NCBI GenBank assembly: GCA_020725145.1
Contig: DYFO01000014.1
Span: 1 to 43,502 of the forward strand
DNA: 43,502 nucleotides
Direction: 5' to 3'
Source of the DNA: Symbiobacterium thermophilum
GTDB lineage: Bacteria; Bacillota; Sulfobacillia; UBA995
Part shown: piece by piece, positions 8,269-16,307 of the stretch
How positions within the stretch are numbered: position 1 is the first letter of the stretch
Layout: every line of letters starts with the position of its first letter
Position numbers and translations under genes: made by a program
Notes under the pieces: model-generated
Database searches by the model: none
What the model saw: only the letters and a program-made list of their open reading frames with translations
Told to the model about the DNA's origin: nothing

Positions 8269-8901
8269 ATGGGTGCGCTGGTCAGCCTGGAGGGCGGGGA
8301 TCGCTCGGGCAAGAGCACGCAGGTCCGGCTGCTTAAGGCGCACCTCGAAAGTAGGAAGGTGCCTCACGTCCTCCTGCGGGAGCCCGGCTCCACGGCGGTG
8401 GGGGAGGTCCTGCGGCGCTTGTTATTGCATTCGGGCCCCGACGGCATGGAACCCCTGACCGAACTTTTCCTGTTCGCCGCCGCTCGGGCCCAGCTGGTAC
8501 GTGAGGTCATCCGGCCGTGTCTTGCGCGCGGGCTCCTGGTGGTGGTCGACCGCTATCTGGACTCCACCGTAGCCTACCAGGGGTACGGGCTCGGGATCAA
8601 CCTGGAGATCGTGCGGACGGTGAACCGATGGGCCACCGATGGCGTCGTCCCCGAGATCACCATCCTCTTTGACGCCGACCCGGCCGGGACTCTGGATGCG
8701 CGCGACGATGGTGGGGCACCGGATCGCATCGAGGCGCGGGGGCTTGCCTACCACCGTCGGGTGCGAGAAGGTTACCTCGACTGCGCCGCCCGCGAACCCG
8801 AGCGAATCCGGGTGATAGACGCTACCGCGGAGGTAATGGAGGTGCACCGGCAGGTCAGGGAGCACCTGGAGCCCTTGCTGGCGCAGGTGAGCGGCACCTG
8901 A
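8269..8901 (+). CDS. tmk: Thymidylate kinase
   Basis: dTMP kinase of 210 residues. The P-loop is EGGDRSGKST, the dTMP-binding motif is VDRYLDSTVAYQGYG and the Arg-containing nucleotide segment is FLFAAARAQ. It phosphorylates dTMP to dTDP for DNA synthesis in the cytosol. ATG 8269 is chosen because GGAGGA (8255-8260) sits 8 bases upstream; the open frame extends farther 5' but without homology. It begins the conserved tmk-darA-holB-ricT cluster. Confidence 0.95.
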   Translation: MGALVSLEGGDRSGKSTQVRLLKAHLESRKVPHVLLREPGSTAVGEVLRRLLLHSGPDGMEPLTELFLFAAARAQLVREVIRPCLARGLLVVVDRYLDSTVAYQGYGLGINLEIVRTVNRWATDGVVPEITILFDADPAGTLDARDDGGAPDRIEARGLAYHRRVREGYLDCAAREPERIRVIDATAEVMEVHRQVREHLEPLLAQVSGT

Positions 8902-8930
8902 TCGCAGACTCTCGGGCAGGTGGTGGGTGC

Positions 8931-9260
8931 ATGAAGCTGGTGGTAGCCGTGGTTCAGGACAAGGATGCTCCCAAGCTTCTGCAGGTCCTGGTGGACAAGG
9001 GCTATCGCGCCACGAAACTCGCCAGTACCGGTGGTTTCTTGAAGGAAGGTAACACCACGCTGCTGCTCGGGGTGGGTGACGACGCGGTGGAGGATGTCGT
9101 AAGCCTGATAAGGTCCACCTGCAAGTCCCGCGAGCAGCTGGTTACCCCACTGACCCCGGTTGGCGGACCGGTTGACTCCTACGTCCCCTACCCGGTGGAA
9201 GTGATGGTGGGAGGGGCTACCATCTTTGTCCTCTCCGTCGAGCGTTACGAAAAGGCCTGA
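8931..9260 (+). CDS. darA: Cyclic di-AMP-binding PII-like protein
   Basis: YaaQ/DarA/PstA family, 109 residues, the usual size. The N-terminal MKLVVAVVQDKDAPKLLQ, the ligand loop with TKLASTGGFLKEGNTT, and the C-terminal GGATIFVLSVERYEK match the family. These trimeric PII-like proteins bind c-di-AMP; the downstream target is unknown in most species. The start is ATG 8931 with AGGTGG upstream. It overlaps the likely holB start and occupies the same position as in B. subtilis (tmk-yaaQ-...-holB). The yaaR gene that separates them in Bacillus is absent. Confidence 0.95.
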   Translation: MKLVVAVVQDKDAPKLLQVLVDKGYRATKLASTGGFLKEGNTTLLLGVGDDAVEDVVSLIRSTCKSREQLVTPLTPVGGPVDSYVPYPVEVMVGGATIFVLSVERYEKA

Positions 9261-10293
9261 AACGGAGGGTTGGGTATCCCCCGTCACCCTCCTGCGGCGC
9301 TGGGTGGCCGGGGGTAGGATCGGACACGCCTACCTTTTCGTCGGGCAGCCCGGAATGGGGCGCCGGGAAGCCGCTCTCGAGCTTGCCAGGCTGCTGAATT
9401 GTGAGGCCCTTCCGGCGTCCAAAGCGGCAGACGAAGAAGCTCCCGCCTCGTGCAGGGTATGCCGATCTTGCCTCAGCATCGACCGCGGTGTACACCCCGA
9501 GGTCAAACTGATCGCAGCCGACGGCGCGACCACCCGTATCGGCCAGGTCCGGGATGTCTGCCGGGAGATCCGCCTGCGGCCCGCCGCAGGAAGGCGTCGC
9601 GTGTACGTTTTCGAGCACGCCGACCGCCTCACCGCCGAGGCAGCCAACGCCTTGCTGGCGGTGCTTGAAGAACCTCCCCCTTACTCGGTCCTGGTGTTGT
9701 TAGCGGTGCATGCCCAGTCGCTTCTGCCCACGGTGCTCTCCCGGTGCCACGTGGTGTCCTTCCGGCCATGGCCCCAGCAAGCGCTGGCGCGGCGCCTCGC
9801 CGAAGAGGAAGGGGTCGCCGAGGATCAGGCGCGGCTGGCGGCGGTACTGGCGCAGGGCAACCCCGGCGTTGCACGGCGGCTGCTCCGGGAGGGTGAGCTT
9901 GGAGAAGGCCGGCAGATGGCCCAGAAGCTCCTGGAGGCGGTGCTGGCGGGCGGGGGCGGAGTGGACGCGTATACCCTCGCTGCGGAACTTGAAACCTACT
10001 GTGCAGACCGGGCCGGGACGCTGGTGTTCCTGGACGTGCTTGCCATTTACCTTCGCGATCTCGTCGTCTGGCAGGATGTCGGTTCGCCCGCGCTGTTGGT
10101 CAACCGGGATGGCGAGGCCTGGCTCCGATCGTGGGCAGCGTCGCGCTCTCGCGATCGCCTGGTGGCCGACCTCGGCACGGTGGCGTTCGTACGAGAGGCC
10201 ATCCGCCAGAACGTGCAGCGACGCATGGGACTGGACCTGCTGGTCCTGCGATTGCTGGCGCCCGAAGGGAGAGATGAAGCTTGCCCCGGGTAG
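9226..10293 (+). CDS. holB: DNA polymerase III delta' subunit
   Basis: Clamp-loader delta' subunit of about 355 residues. It shows the AAA+ core beginning GRIGHAYLFVGQPGMG, a zinc-binding segment with CEA...CRVCRSC, and the sensor region EPPPYSVLVLLA. The P-loop lysine-threonine is replaced (GQPGMGRREAA), which is usual for delta' subunits that do not hydrolyse ATP. It loads the sliding clamp together with DnaX and delta, which are not in this window. TTG 9226 has GGGAGGGG about 10 bases upstream and overlaps the darA end by 35 bases. A shorter start at GTG 9304 would cut the N terminus. Confidence 0.9.
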   Translation: MSSPSSVTKRPETEGWVSPVTLLRRWVAGGRIGHAYLFVGQPGMGRREAALELARLLNCEALPASKAADEEAPASCRVCRSCLSIDRGVHPEVKLIAADGATTRIGQVRDVCREIRLRPAAGRRRVYVFEHADRLTAEAANALLAVLEEPPPYSVLVLLAVHAQSLLPTVLSRCHVVSFRPWPQQALARRLAEEEGVAEDQARLAAVLAQGNPGVARRLLREGELGEGRQMAQKLLEAVLAGGGGVDAYTLAAELETYCADRAGTLVFLDVLAIYLRDLVVWQDVGSPALLVNRDGEAWLRSWAASRSRDRLVADLGTVAFVREAIRQNVQRRMGLDLLVLRLLAPEGRDEACPG

Positions 10294-11090
10294 TGGGCGT
10301 AAGGTTCCGGCGCGCCGGCAAGATCTACTACTTCGAACCCGGAGAACTCGCCCTGGAACCCGGCGACATGGTGGTAGTCGAGACGGTACGGGGTTTGGAA
10401 CTGGGGCAGGTAGTGGTGCCGGTGCGCGACGTCGCCGATCCCGAGATCACCTCCCCGCTCAAGCCCGTCGTGCGACGGGCAACCGCAGATGATCTGCAAG
10501 GCGCGAAGGCCGGCACGGCCCGAAGAGAGGAGGCGCTCCGCGTCGCGCGTGACAAGATAGCGGCCCACGGTTTGGACATGCAGCTGGTGGACGTGGAGAT
10601 CAGCTTCAACGGCGCGCGAATCGTCTTTTACTTCACCGCCGAGGGCCGCGTGGACTTCCGAGAACTGGTGCGGGATCTGGCGTCGGCGCTGCGGGCGAGG
10701 ATCGAGCTGCGGCAGATAGGGGTGCGAGACGAGGCCAAGCTGGTCGGGGGCCTCGGGCCATGCGGACGTGAGCTTTGCTGCTGCTCCTTCTTGACGGAAT
10801 TCGAACCGGTGTCCATCCGCATGGCCAAGGAACAGAACCTCAGCCTGAATCCGGCTAAGATCTCGGGCCTGTGCGGCAGGCTTATGTGTTGCCTGCGCTA
10901 CGAGTCCGAGCAGTACGAGAGGGGACGTTCTGAAATGCCGGAGCTAGGCAGTCGGGTGGTCACCCCACGGGGGCGGGGAAGGGTCACGGCACTTCATCCC
11001 CTGCGCGGCACGGTGACCGTGGAGTTCGAGGGCCTGGGCGCCCAGACCTTCCCCGCCGACCAGGTTGCGGAGGAGGACGAGCAGGGTTGA
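10281..11090 (+). CDS. ricT: PSP1-domain protein RicT (YaaT)
   Basis: This 269-residue YaaT/RicT protein contains the PSP1 domain (about 1-130) and the conserved Cys-rich part GPCGRELCCCSF ... GLCGRLMCCLRYE that helps bind [4Fe-4S] clusters in the Ric complex. In B. subtilis RicA, RicF and RicT guide RNase Y processing and promote competence and sporulation. The TTG start overlaps the holB end by 13 bases and has GGGAGAG upstream. The last about 50 residues form a small beta-rich domain (GSRVVTPRGRGRVTALHP). Confidence 0.95.
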   Translation: MPRVVGVRFRRAGKIYYFEPGELALEPGDMVVVETVRGLELGQVVVPVRDVADPEITSPLKPVVRRATADDLQGAKAGTARREEALRVARDKIAAHGLDMQLVDVEISFNGARIVFYFTAEGRVDFRELVRDLASALRARIELRQIGVRDEAKLVGGLGPCGRELCCCSFLTEFEPVSIRMAKEQNLSLNPAKISGLCGRLMCCLRYESEQYERGRSEMPELGSRVVTPRGRGRVTALHPLRGTVTVEFEGLGAQTFPADQVAEEDEQG

Positions 11091-11965
11091 GCGGGGTCCT
11101 GTACGTGGTGGGGACGCCCATCGGCAACCTCGAAGACATGACCTTTCGTGCCGAGCGGGTGCTTCGCACGGTCAGCCTGATCGCGGCCGAGGACACCAGG
11201 CAAACCCGCAAGCTTCTGCGTCACTACGGTATCGAGGTTCCGCTCGCCGCCTACGGCACGCGCAACGCGCGGCTAACGGAGACCATCCTGCAGGAGCTGG
11301 GCGCAGGGCGCGATGTGGCCCTGGTGTCTGACGCGGGCATGCCGGGAATGTCCGATCCCGGCGCCGAACTGGTGGCCCGGGCACGCGAACGTGGCTTTAC
11401 CATCAGCTGCGTGCCCGGGCCCAGTGCTGCCGTTGCCGCCCTGGCCGTCTCCGGCCTGGCCGCCAGCGCGTGGTGCTTCCTGGGCTTTTTGCCGCGCCGC
11501 GACGGCCCGCGTCGTCGCCTGCTGGCCAGGACGCTTGCGACGGGTTTCGCCGTGGTGTGCTTTGAGTCCCCCCACCGGCTGCTCGGGACCCTGGCGGACC
11601 TGGCCGAACGCGACCCGGACGCCCGCCTGGTGGTGGCACGGGAACTCACCAAGATCCACGAAGAGGTGCTGGCCGGCTCTCCCGGCGAGCTGAGGGCAAA
11701 GCTCGCAGCCAGGTTCGCCGACCGGCGCCCTCGGGGTGAGTACACCCTGGTGTTCTTTCCCTCACGCCGCCAACGCAATCCGCACCCGGTACCGTCGGGG
11801 CGCGAACTCGCCCACGCGGTGGCCGCGCGCCTGGCCGCCGGCGATTCCACCAGCCGCGCCGTGCGAGCGGTGGCGCGTTCGTCAGGTGTTTCGCGTCAGC
11901 AGGTGTATCTGGCCCTGAAGGAAGCGGCATCCGCCGCCGGCGAGCCGGGCGACGAACAAAGCTAG
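11087..11965 (+). CDS. rsmI: 16S rRNA C1402 2'-O-methyltransferase
   Basis: RsmI family, 292 residues. It shows the N-terminal LYVVGTPIGNLEDMTFRA, ALVSDAGMPGMSDPGAEL, CVPGPSAAVAALAVSGL and the AREL.KIHEEV motif, all diagnostic. It methylates the 2'-O of C1402 of 16S rRNA using SAM. TTG 11087 overlaps the ricT stop as TTGA, with GGAGGAGG 10-18 bases upstream. The stop codon shares bases with the stop of the convergent abrB gene. B. subtilis yabA, trmN6 and yazA, which normally lie between ricT and rsmI, are absent. Confidence 0.95.
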   Translation: MSGVLYVVGTPIGNLEDMTFRAERVLRTVSLIAAEDTRQTRKLLRHYGIEVPLAAYGTRNARLTETILQELGAGRDVALVSDAGMPGMSDPGAELVARARERGFTISCVPGPSAAVAALAVSGLAASAWCFLGFLPRRDGPRRRLLARTLATGFAVVCFESPHRLLGTLADLAERDPDARLVVARELTKIHEEVLAGSPGELRAKLAARFADRRPRGEYTLVFFPSRRQRNPHPVPSGRELAHAVAARLAAGDSTSRAVRAVARSSGVSRQQVYLALKEAASAAGEPGDEQS

Positions 11966-12210
11966 CCCGCCTTGGTCTGCATGGATGCCAGGCACTCCCG
12001 GCATACCTTCTTGCCCTTGAAGTTCTCGACGCCTTCGGCGTTGCCGCAGAAAATGCATGCCGGCTCGTACTTCCGCAGGATGATCTTGTCGGCGTCGACG
12101 TAGATCTCCAGGGCGTCTTTCTCCTCAATGTCGAGAGTCCGTCTGAGCTCGATGGGGATGACCACCCGACCGAGTTCGTCGACCTTGCGGACGATGCCTG
12201 TGGACTTCAT
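11962..12210 (-). CDS. abrB: AbrB-type transition-state regulator with zinc ribbon
   Basis: 82 residues: an AbrB swapped-hairpin DNA-binding domain (STGIVRKVDELGRVVIPIE, RRTLDIEEKDALEIYVD) followed by a C-terminal four-Cys ribbon (CIFCG...CREC). B. subtilis AbrB lacks this ribbon, but clostridial-type homologues carry it. AbrB represses stationary-phase genes during growth. ATG 12210 is chosen because AGGAG lies upstream and the N terminus then matches the family. A 9-bp perfect dyad overlaps the promoter. It is convergent with rsmI: the two TAG stops overlap in the sequence CTAG. Confidence 0.95.
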   Translation of the reverse strand: MKSTGIVRKVDELGRVVIPIELRRTLDIEEKDALEIYVDADKIILRKYEPACIFCGNAEGVENFKGKKVCRECLASMQTKAG

Positions 12211-12260
12211 GCTGTAGACCCTTCTCCTTTCATCAGACAGGATTCGACATCTTCCGCCCT

Positions 12261-12283
12261 TAAGCTTACCAGGTGTAAGCTTA
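12261..12283. promoter_or_regulatory. Perfect inverted repeat over the abrB promoter
   Basis: TAAGCTTAC (12261-12269) and its exact complement GTAAGCTTA (12275-12283) flank a 5-base centre, CAGGT. The dyad covers the -10 element and most of the spacer of the abrB promoter, as expected of an operator. AbrB autorepression is known in Bacillus, but which protein binds here is not shown by the sequence. Confidence 0.65.
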
Positions 12284-12291
12284 TAAGTCAA
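12263..12291 (-). promoter_or_regulatory. Sigma-A promoter of abrB
   Basis: On the reverse strand TTGACT (12286-12291) and TAAGCT (12263-12268) are separated by exactly 17 bases, with the abrB start about 50 bases downstream. Confidence 0.75.
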
Positions 12292-12488
12292 TACCTGGAA
12301 GCTCTAATTCCGCAGATTTTCGCCCTTTAGAGTCCCTACAACGCCACGCCGCCCAACGGCAGGCCGCAAAGCCAGCAGCGACACGCCTCAGCGGTTTTGG
12401 GCCGGGCACCAGGCAGCCGAGGAGCGCGTCCTGCCAGACCAGCATCCGGGGGACGCCGGTCCGGGTGCGGTAGGAGGATTTCGATCGC

Positions 12489-12517
12489 TTGACAGACCCC
12501 GGGTGCCGAGTTATAGT
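12489..12517 (+). promoter_or_regulatory. Sigma-A promoter of the metG T-box leader
   Basis: TTGACA (12489-12494), a 17-base spacer and TATAGT (12512-12517) form a near-consensus promoter. Transcription should start near 12524, at the beginning of the T-box RNA. Confidence 0.85.
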
Positions 12518-12523
12518 GGGGCT

Positions 12524-12822
12524 AAGCGAAAAAGCGGCGAGGAAGGGAAGGAGTAGGCCCGCGCCTGGCGGCCAAAGAGAAGCCGGTGCATGGTGAGAGC
12601 CGGCGCTGCAACGGCGGGCCGAACATGGTCCTGGAGCTGCCGGCCCCAAAGGGTTTCCCCGGTAGGGCCGGCCGGTGCATGGCCGCCGTTATCCGGCCGG
12701 GGTATACGGAGCACGCGCTCCCCGTACCCATCGAGGTCCCGTCCGTGAGGACGGGACGAACAAGGGTGGTACCGCGGCTAAAGCCCGCCCCTGAAGTCAA
12801 ATCCGGGGCGGGTTTTCTTTCG
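12524..12822 (+). promoter_or_regulatory. T-box riboswitch (Met specifier) of metG
   Basis: The leader holds the hallmark T-box sequence AACAAGGGTGGTACCGCGG (about 12759-12777) and an apical stem I region (AGCCGGTGCATGGTGAGAGC). A specifier-loop candidate GAAC-ATG-GTCC has ATG at 12625-12627. A perfect stem III hairpin lies before the T-box: GTCCCGTCC (12736-12744), loop GTGA, GGACGGGAC (12749-12757). The terminator follows. Uncharged tRNA-Met would pair with the AUG specifier and with the T-box, stabilising the antiterminator and letting metG be transcribed when methionyl-tRNA is low. The ATG specifier agrees with the downstream methionyl-tRNA synthetase. Confidence 0.93.
12784..12819 (+). 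terminator. T-box intrinsic terminator
   Basis: CCCGCCCC (12784-12791) pairs with GGGGCGGG (12805-12812) and is followed by a T-rich run (TTTTCTTT). Its 5' side lies close to the T-box sequence, so the two folds are alternatives. Confidence 0.9.
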
Positions 12823-12844
12823 GCACATTCAGGGGGGTTGGGAC

Positions 12845-14413
12845 ATGACCGAACGCCAGCCGAAGACCTTCTACGTCACCACGCCCATCTACTACCCGGA
12901 CTCCGATCTGCACATCGGGCACGCATACACCACCGTGGCAGCCGACGCGCTGGCCCGATGGTACAGATTGCACGGGGTGGATACCTTCTTCCTGACCGGC
13001 ACCGACGAGCACGGCCAGAAGATCGAGCGCCGCGCCGGGGAACTGGGCCGGGATCCCGGGGAGTTCGTGACGGAGATGGCCGGTCGCATTCAGGATCTTT
13101 GGAGACGGTTGGGGGTATCCTACGACGCGTTCATCCGCACCTCCGACCCGCGGCATCAGCGCGTGGTGCAGATGATCTTTGAGAAGCTGCACCGGCAGGG
13201 CGACATCTACCGCTCCCGCTACGAAGGATGGTACTGCACTCCCTGCGAAACCTTCTGGCTGGAGCGTCAGCTCGCCGAGGGCAGCTGCCCGGACTGCGGC
13301 CGCCCGGTGGAGCTCTTGCAGGAGGAAGCGTACTTCCTGAGGCTTTCAGGTTACGCCGATCGGCTGCTCGATCACATCCGGCGGCACCCCGAGTTCATCC
13401 AGCCTGCCTCGCGTCGAAACGAGATGGTCAACTTCGTGCTAAGCGGCCTGGAGGACCTTTGCGTGTCGCGTACCACTTTCAGCTGGGGAGTTCCCGTCCC
13501 CTTTGACTCCAGGCACGTGGTGTACGTGTGGTTTGACGCTCTGATCAACTACCTGTCCGGGTTGGGATACGGTTCGGACGACCCCCTGGAGCGCGCGCGC
13601 TTCGAACGCTTCTGGCCGGCCGACGTGCATCTGGTGGGCAAGGAGATCGTGCGCTTCCACGCGGTGATCTGGCCGATCGTGCTCATGGCCGCCGGCATCG
13701 AACTGCCGCGCAAGGTGTTCGGGCACGGCTGGCTGATCCTCGAGGACGGCAAGATCTCCAAGTCGCGGGGCAACGTCGTCGATCCCGGCACGCTGGCCGA
13801 TCGCTACGGCGTCGATGCGGTAAGGTACTACCTTCTGCGCGAGATCGCCTTCGGCGCTGACGGTTATTACTCGGAAGCGGCGCTCGTCCACCGGACGGAC
13901 GCCGACCTCGCCAACGACCTGGGCAACCTGCTTTCCCGCACCACGGCCATGATCGAGCGTTTCTCGGGCGGGCGAATCCCCGAGCCGCGGCCCGGCGACG
14001 GAGTACTGCGGGAGGCGGCGGCGAGGGCCGTTCGGGAGACGACGACGGCGATGGAGAACCTTGAGCTGTCGGCAGCCCTGGGAGCGGTGCTGGAGGCCGC
14101 GCGCCGGGCCAACAAGTACATCGAGGAGCAGGCTCCATGGGAATTGGCCCGGCTCCCCGGCGGGGGCGACCGGCTGGCAGCCGTGCTGTACGACCTGGCA
14201 GAGCTGCTCCGTGTGCTTGCCGTGCTGCTCAGTCCCTTCCTGGTGGTGGCGCCCGGCGCCATCTGGGAGCAGCTGGGCATCGCACGCCCGATCGGGCAGG
14301 CGGGGGCGGCCGATCTCGCCTGGGGAGGACTGCCCGGCGGTCTTCCCATCCGGCGTGGCCTTCCCCTGTTTCCCCGAATCCTTTCGCGCGGCAGCGCCAA
14401 CGCACCGCGATGA
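12845..14413 (+). CDS. metG: Methionyl-tRNA synthetase
   Basis: 522-residue class I synthetase that charges tRNA-Met. It has HIGH (DLHIGHAYTT), KMSKS (written KISKS in DGKISKSRGNVVDP), the WFDALINYLSG connective-peptide motif and a four-Cys zinc knuckle (CTPC...CPDC). B. subtilis MetS is longer, about 660 residues, because of a C-terminal tRNA-binding (Trbp111-like) domain; that domain is absent here. ATG 12845 follows AGGGGGG. The stop overlaps the tatD start (ATGA), so tatD is translationally coupled and also under the T-box. Confidence 0.97.
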   Translation: MTERQPKTFYVTTPIYYPDSDLHIGHAYTTVAADALARWYRLHGVDTFFLTGTDEHGQKIERRAGELGRDPGEFVTEMAGRIQDLWRRLGVSYDAFIRTSDPRHQRVVQMIFEKLHRQGDIYRSRYEGWYCTPCETFWLERQLAEGSCPDCGRPVELLQEEAYFLRLSGYADRLLDHIRRHPEFIQPASRRNEMVNFVLSGLEDLCVSRTTFSWGVPVPFDSRHVVYVWFDALINYLSGLGYGSDDPLERARFERFWPADVHLVGKEIVRFHAVIWPIVLMAAGIELPRKVFGHGWLILEDGKISKSRGNVVDPGTLADRYGVDAVRYYLLREIAFGADGYYSEAALVHRTDADLANDLGNLLSRTTAMIERFSGGRIPEPRPGDGVLREAAARAVRETTTAMENLELSAALGAVLEAARRANKYIEEQAPWELARLPGGGDRLAAVLYDLAELLRVLAVLLSPFLVVAPGAIWEQLGIARPIGQAGAADLAWGGLPGGLPIRRGLPLFPRILSRGSANAPR

Positions 14414-15213
14414 TGGGTGAGGTCCTGGTCGACACCCATGCCCACCTGAGCGGTCCCCCCGGGCGGTTCCGCGAGGTGTTGGACCGGGCGGCCGCCGTCG
14501 GAGTGGCGGGCGTGGTTCTTGTAGGGATCGATTTTGCCTCATCGGACGCGGCGGTCGGTTTGGCCGGGACCGACTCCCGGGTCCGGGCGGCCGTTGGGCT
14601 TCATCCGCACTTCGCGGATCGCTGGGACGGGGTCGGCGCGCGGCGGCTGCGCCGGCTGGCCGAGCTGCCCGAAGTGGTGGCGGTGGGAGAGTGCGGTCTT
14701 GACTTCTACCGCAACCTGTCCTCGCGTGAGGCCCAGCGCCGGGCTTTCCTTGAGCAGATCCGGCTTGCCTGCGAAGTGGGCAAACCGTTGGTGGTTCACG
14801 ACCGCGATGCGCACCGCGAGGTCGTCGATCTGCTGGCCGACGCGGGAGCAGAGGCCGTTGGCGGGGTCATGCACTGCTTCTCCGGGGATCTCGGGCATGC
14901 CCGGGCTTGCCTGGAGCTAGGGTTTCACCTGGGGGTGGCAGGCACCGTGACCTACCCGCGGGCCACGAGCCTCCGAGAGGTGGTCGCCCGGGTTCCCGGT
15001 GACCGTCTACTTTTGGAGACGGACTCGCCTTACCTTTCGCCCGAGCCCTACCGCGGCAGACCCAACGAGCCCGCCCGCGTCACCCTGGTGGCCGAGCGGG
15101 TGGCATCGTTGCGCGGAACCGACACCGCCCGCGTCGCCCGCGAGACGACGTCCAACGCCACCCGGCTGTTCGTCGGCCGGGGTGAGGGGTGGTGGGATGG
15201 GCGGCTTCCTTAA
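14410..15213 (+). CDS. tatD: TatD family metal-dependent DNase
   Basis: 267 residues, YabD/TatD family. The metal ligands are visible in VDTHAHL, VGECGLDFYR, VVHDRDAH, MHCFSG and LETDSPYLSPEPYRG. Members are 3'-5' exonucleases on DNA and can remove damaged ends. ATG 14410 overlaps the metG stop by four bases. The metG-tatD pair is conserved in Bacillota. The downstream GGDEF gene starts close to, or overlaps, the tatD end. Confidence 0.95.
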   Translation: MMGEVLVDTHAHLSGPPGRFREVLDRAAAVGVAGVVLVGIDFASSDAAVGLAGTDSRVRAAVGLHPHFADRWDGVGARRLRRLAELPEVVAVGECGLDFYRNLSSREAQRRAFLEQIRLACEVGKPLVVHDRDAHREVVDLLADAGAEAVGGVMHCFSGDLGHARACLELGFHLGVAGTVTYPRATSLREVVARVPGDRLLLETDSPYLSPEPYRGRPNEPARVTLVAERVASLRGTDTARVARETTSNATRLFVGRGEGWWDGRLP

Positions 15214-15223
15214 AGGAGTGAAC

Positions 15224-16297
15224 TTGGCACCGCAATCGGGGGAGATGAGCATCTACGCTGCGCTGGCGCTGGTACGCGCGGGACTGGTCCTCGCCGGTCT
15301 GGCGCTGTGGGCGATGCTGCGGCCGGATCTGCCTGCAGGACTGGCACCGCTGCTGGCGGTCGGCGGCATCTACGCCGTTACGCTGCTGCTGTTCCGGCTC
15401 TTTGCCGGCTACCCGGTCCCCTGGGCGTTGACGGTGATCGTCGATCTGGCCATCACCTGCGCCATGGTCTGGGTCCTGGGCGGTATCGTTTCCGACAGCT
15501 ACGCCCTGTTCTACCTCGTGATCGCAGGCACCGCACTGCTCCGAGGGGGCGGGGCCACGCTCGCGGTGACCGGCTTTACCCTGCTGGCCTACACGGCGAC
15601 GGTTCTTCTCCGAAGCCCCCACGACCCATGGACGCTGGCCTTGCGCCTGTTCGTCCTGGCCATCTTCGGACTGCTGGCCGCGTTCCTGGCCGCGGTGACG
15701 CGGCGCTACCAGGCGGAAACCCTACACAAGGAGGCTATGCTGAGGGACCTGCGTGAGGCGCACGAGCGGCTCGAGCGGTATGCGGCGGAGATGGCCCGCC
15801 AGGCCATCACCGACGGCCTGACCGGTCTGTACAACCACGCCTACTTGCACCGCCGGTTAGACGAGGAGGTGCGTCGGGCAGAACGCTATGGTCTTTCGCT
15901 GTCGCTGATCATGCTCGACCTTGACGGTTTTAAGGAATACAACGATACTTTCGGCCACCTGCAGGGAAACCTGGTGCTCCGCCAAGTGGCCTCCATTCTT
16001 ATCAGCACCGTGCGATCGGTGGACATCGTGGCCCGCTACGGGGGAGAGGAGTTCGCCATCATCCTCCCCGGCACCGGGCATGACGCGGCGCTGGCGGTGG
16101 CCGAGCGCATCCGCCAGCGGGTACAGGACGCGCGTTTCCACGCCCAGCACGGGCGGGAGCTCACGGTGAGTGCAGGGGTGGCCGAGTACCCCCGCGGGGC
16201 GCTCACCAAGCAGGAGTTGCTTGAACTGGCCGACCAGGGCCTTTACCGATCAAAGCGGCTGGGCAAGAACCGTGTCGCCTCCGGCACGGTGCCGTGA
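15224..16297 (+). CDS. Membrane diguanylate cyclase (GGDEF)
   Basis: About 357 residues. Five to six hydrophobic helices fill the first ~155 residues, a short coiled-coil follows (REAHERLERYAAEMARQ), and the C terminus is a GGDEF domain with active-site GGEEF at about 273. The inhibitory I-site RSVD lies exactly five residues before it, so product inhibition is likely. It synthesises cyclic di-GMP. TTG 15224 has AAGGAG 5 bases upstream; ATG 15197 (overlapping tatD) and ATG 15245 are alternatives. In B. subtilis yabE and rnmV occupy this position between tatD and rsmA; here they are replaced by this gene. The sensed signal is unknown because the membrane region is not recognised. Confidence 0.9.
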   Translation: MAPQSGEMSIYAALALVRAGLVLAGLALWAMLRPDLPAGLAPLLAVGGIYAVTLLLFRLFAGYPVPWALTVIVDLAITCAMVWVLGGIVSDSYALFYLVIAGTALLRGGGATLAVTGFTLLAYTATVLLRSPHDPWTLALRLFVLAIFGLLAAFLAAVTRRYQAETLHKEAMLRDLREAHERLERYAAEMARQAITDGLTGLYNHAYLHRRLDEEVRRAERYGLSLSLIMLDLDGFKEYNDTFGHLQGNLVLRQVASILISTVRSVDIVARYGGEEFAIILPGTGHDAALAVAERIRQRVQDARFHAQHGRELTVSAGVAEYPRGALTKQELLELADQGLYRSKRLGKNRVASGTVP

Positions 16298-16307
16298 GGT
16301 GACCGCG

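Noticed and set aside
9340-9375. Broken P-loop in HolB as a sign of pseudogene
   Set aside because: Loss of the Walker A Lys/Thr is known in delta' subunits and the rest of the protein is intact.
13439-14542. 367-codon reverse open frame over metG
   Set aside because: Antisense shadow; Arg/Gly/Pro-rich with no recognisable domain.
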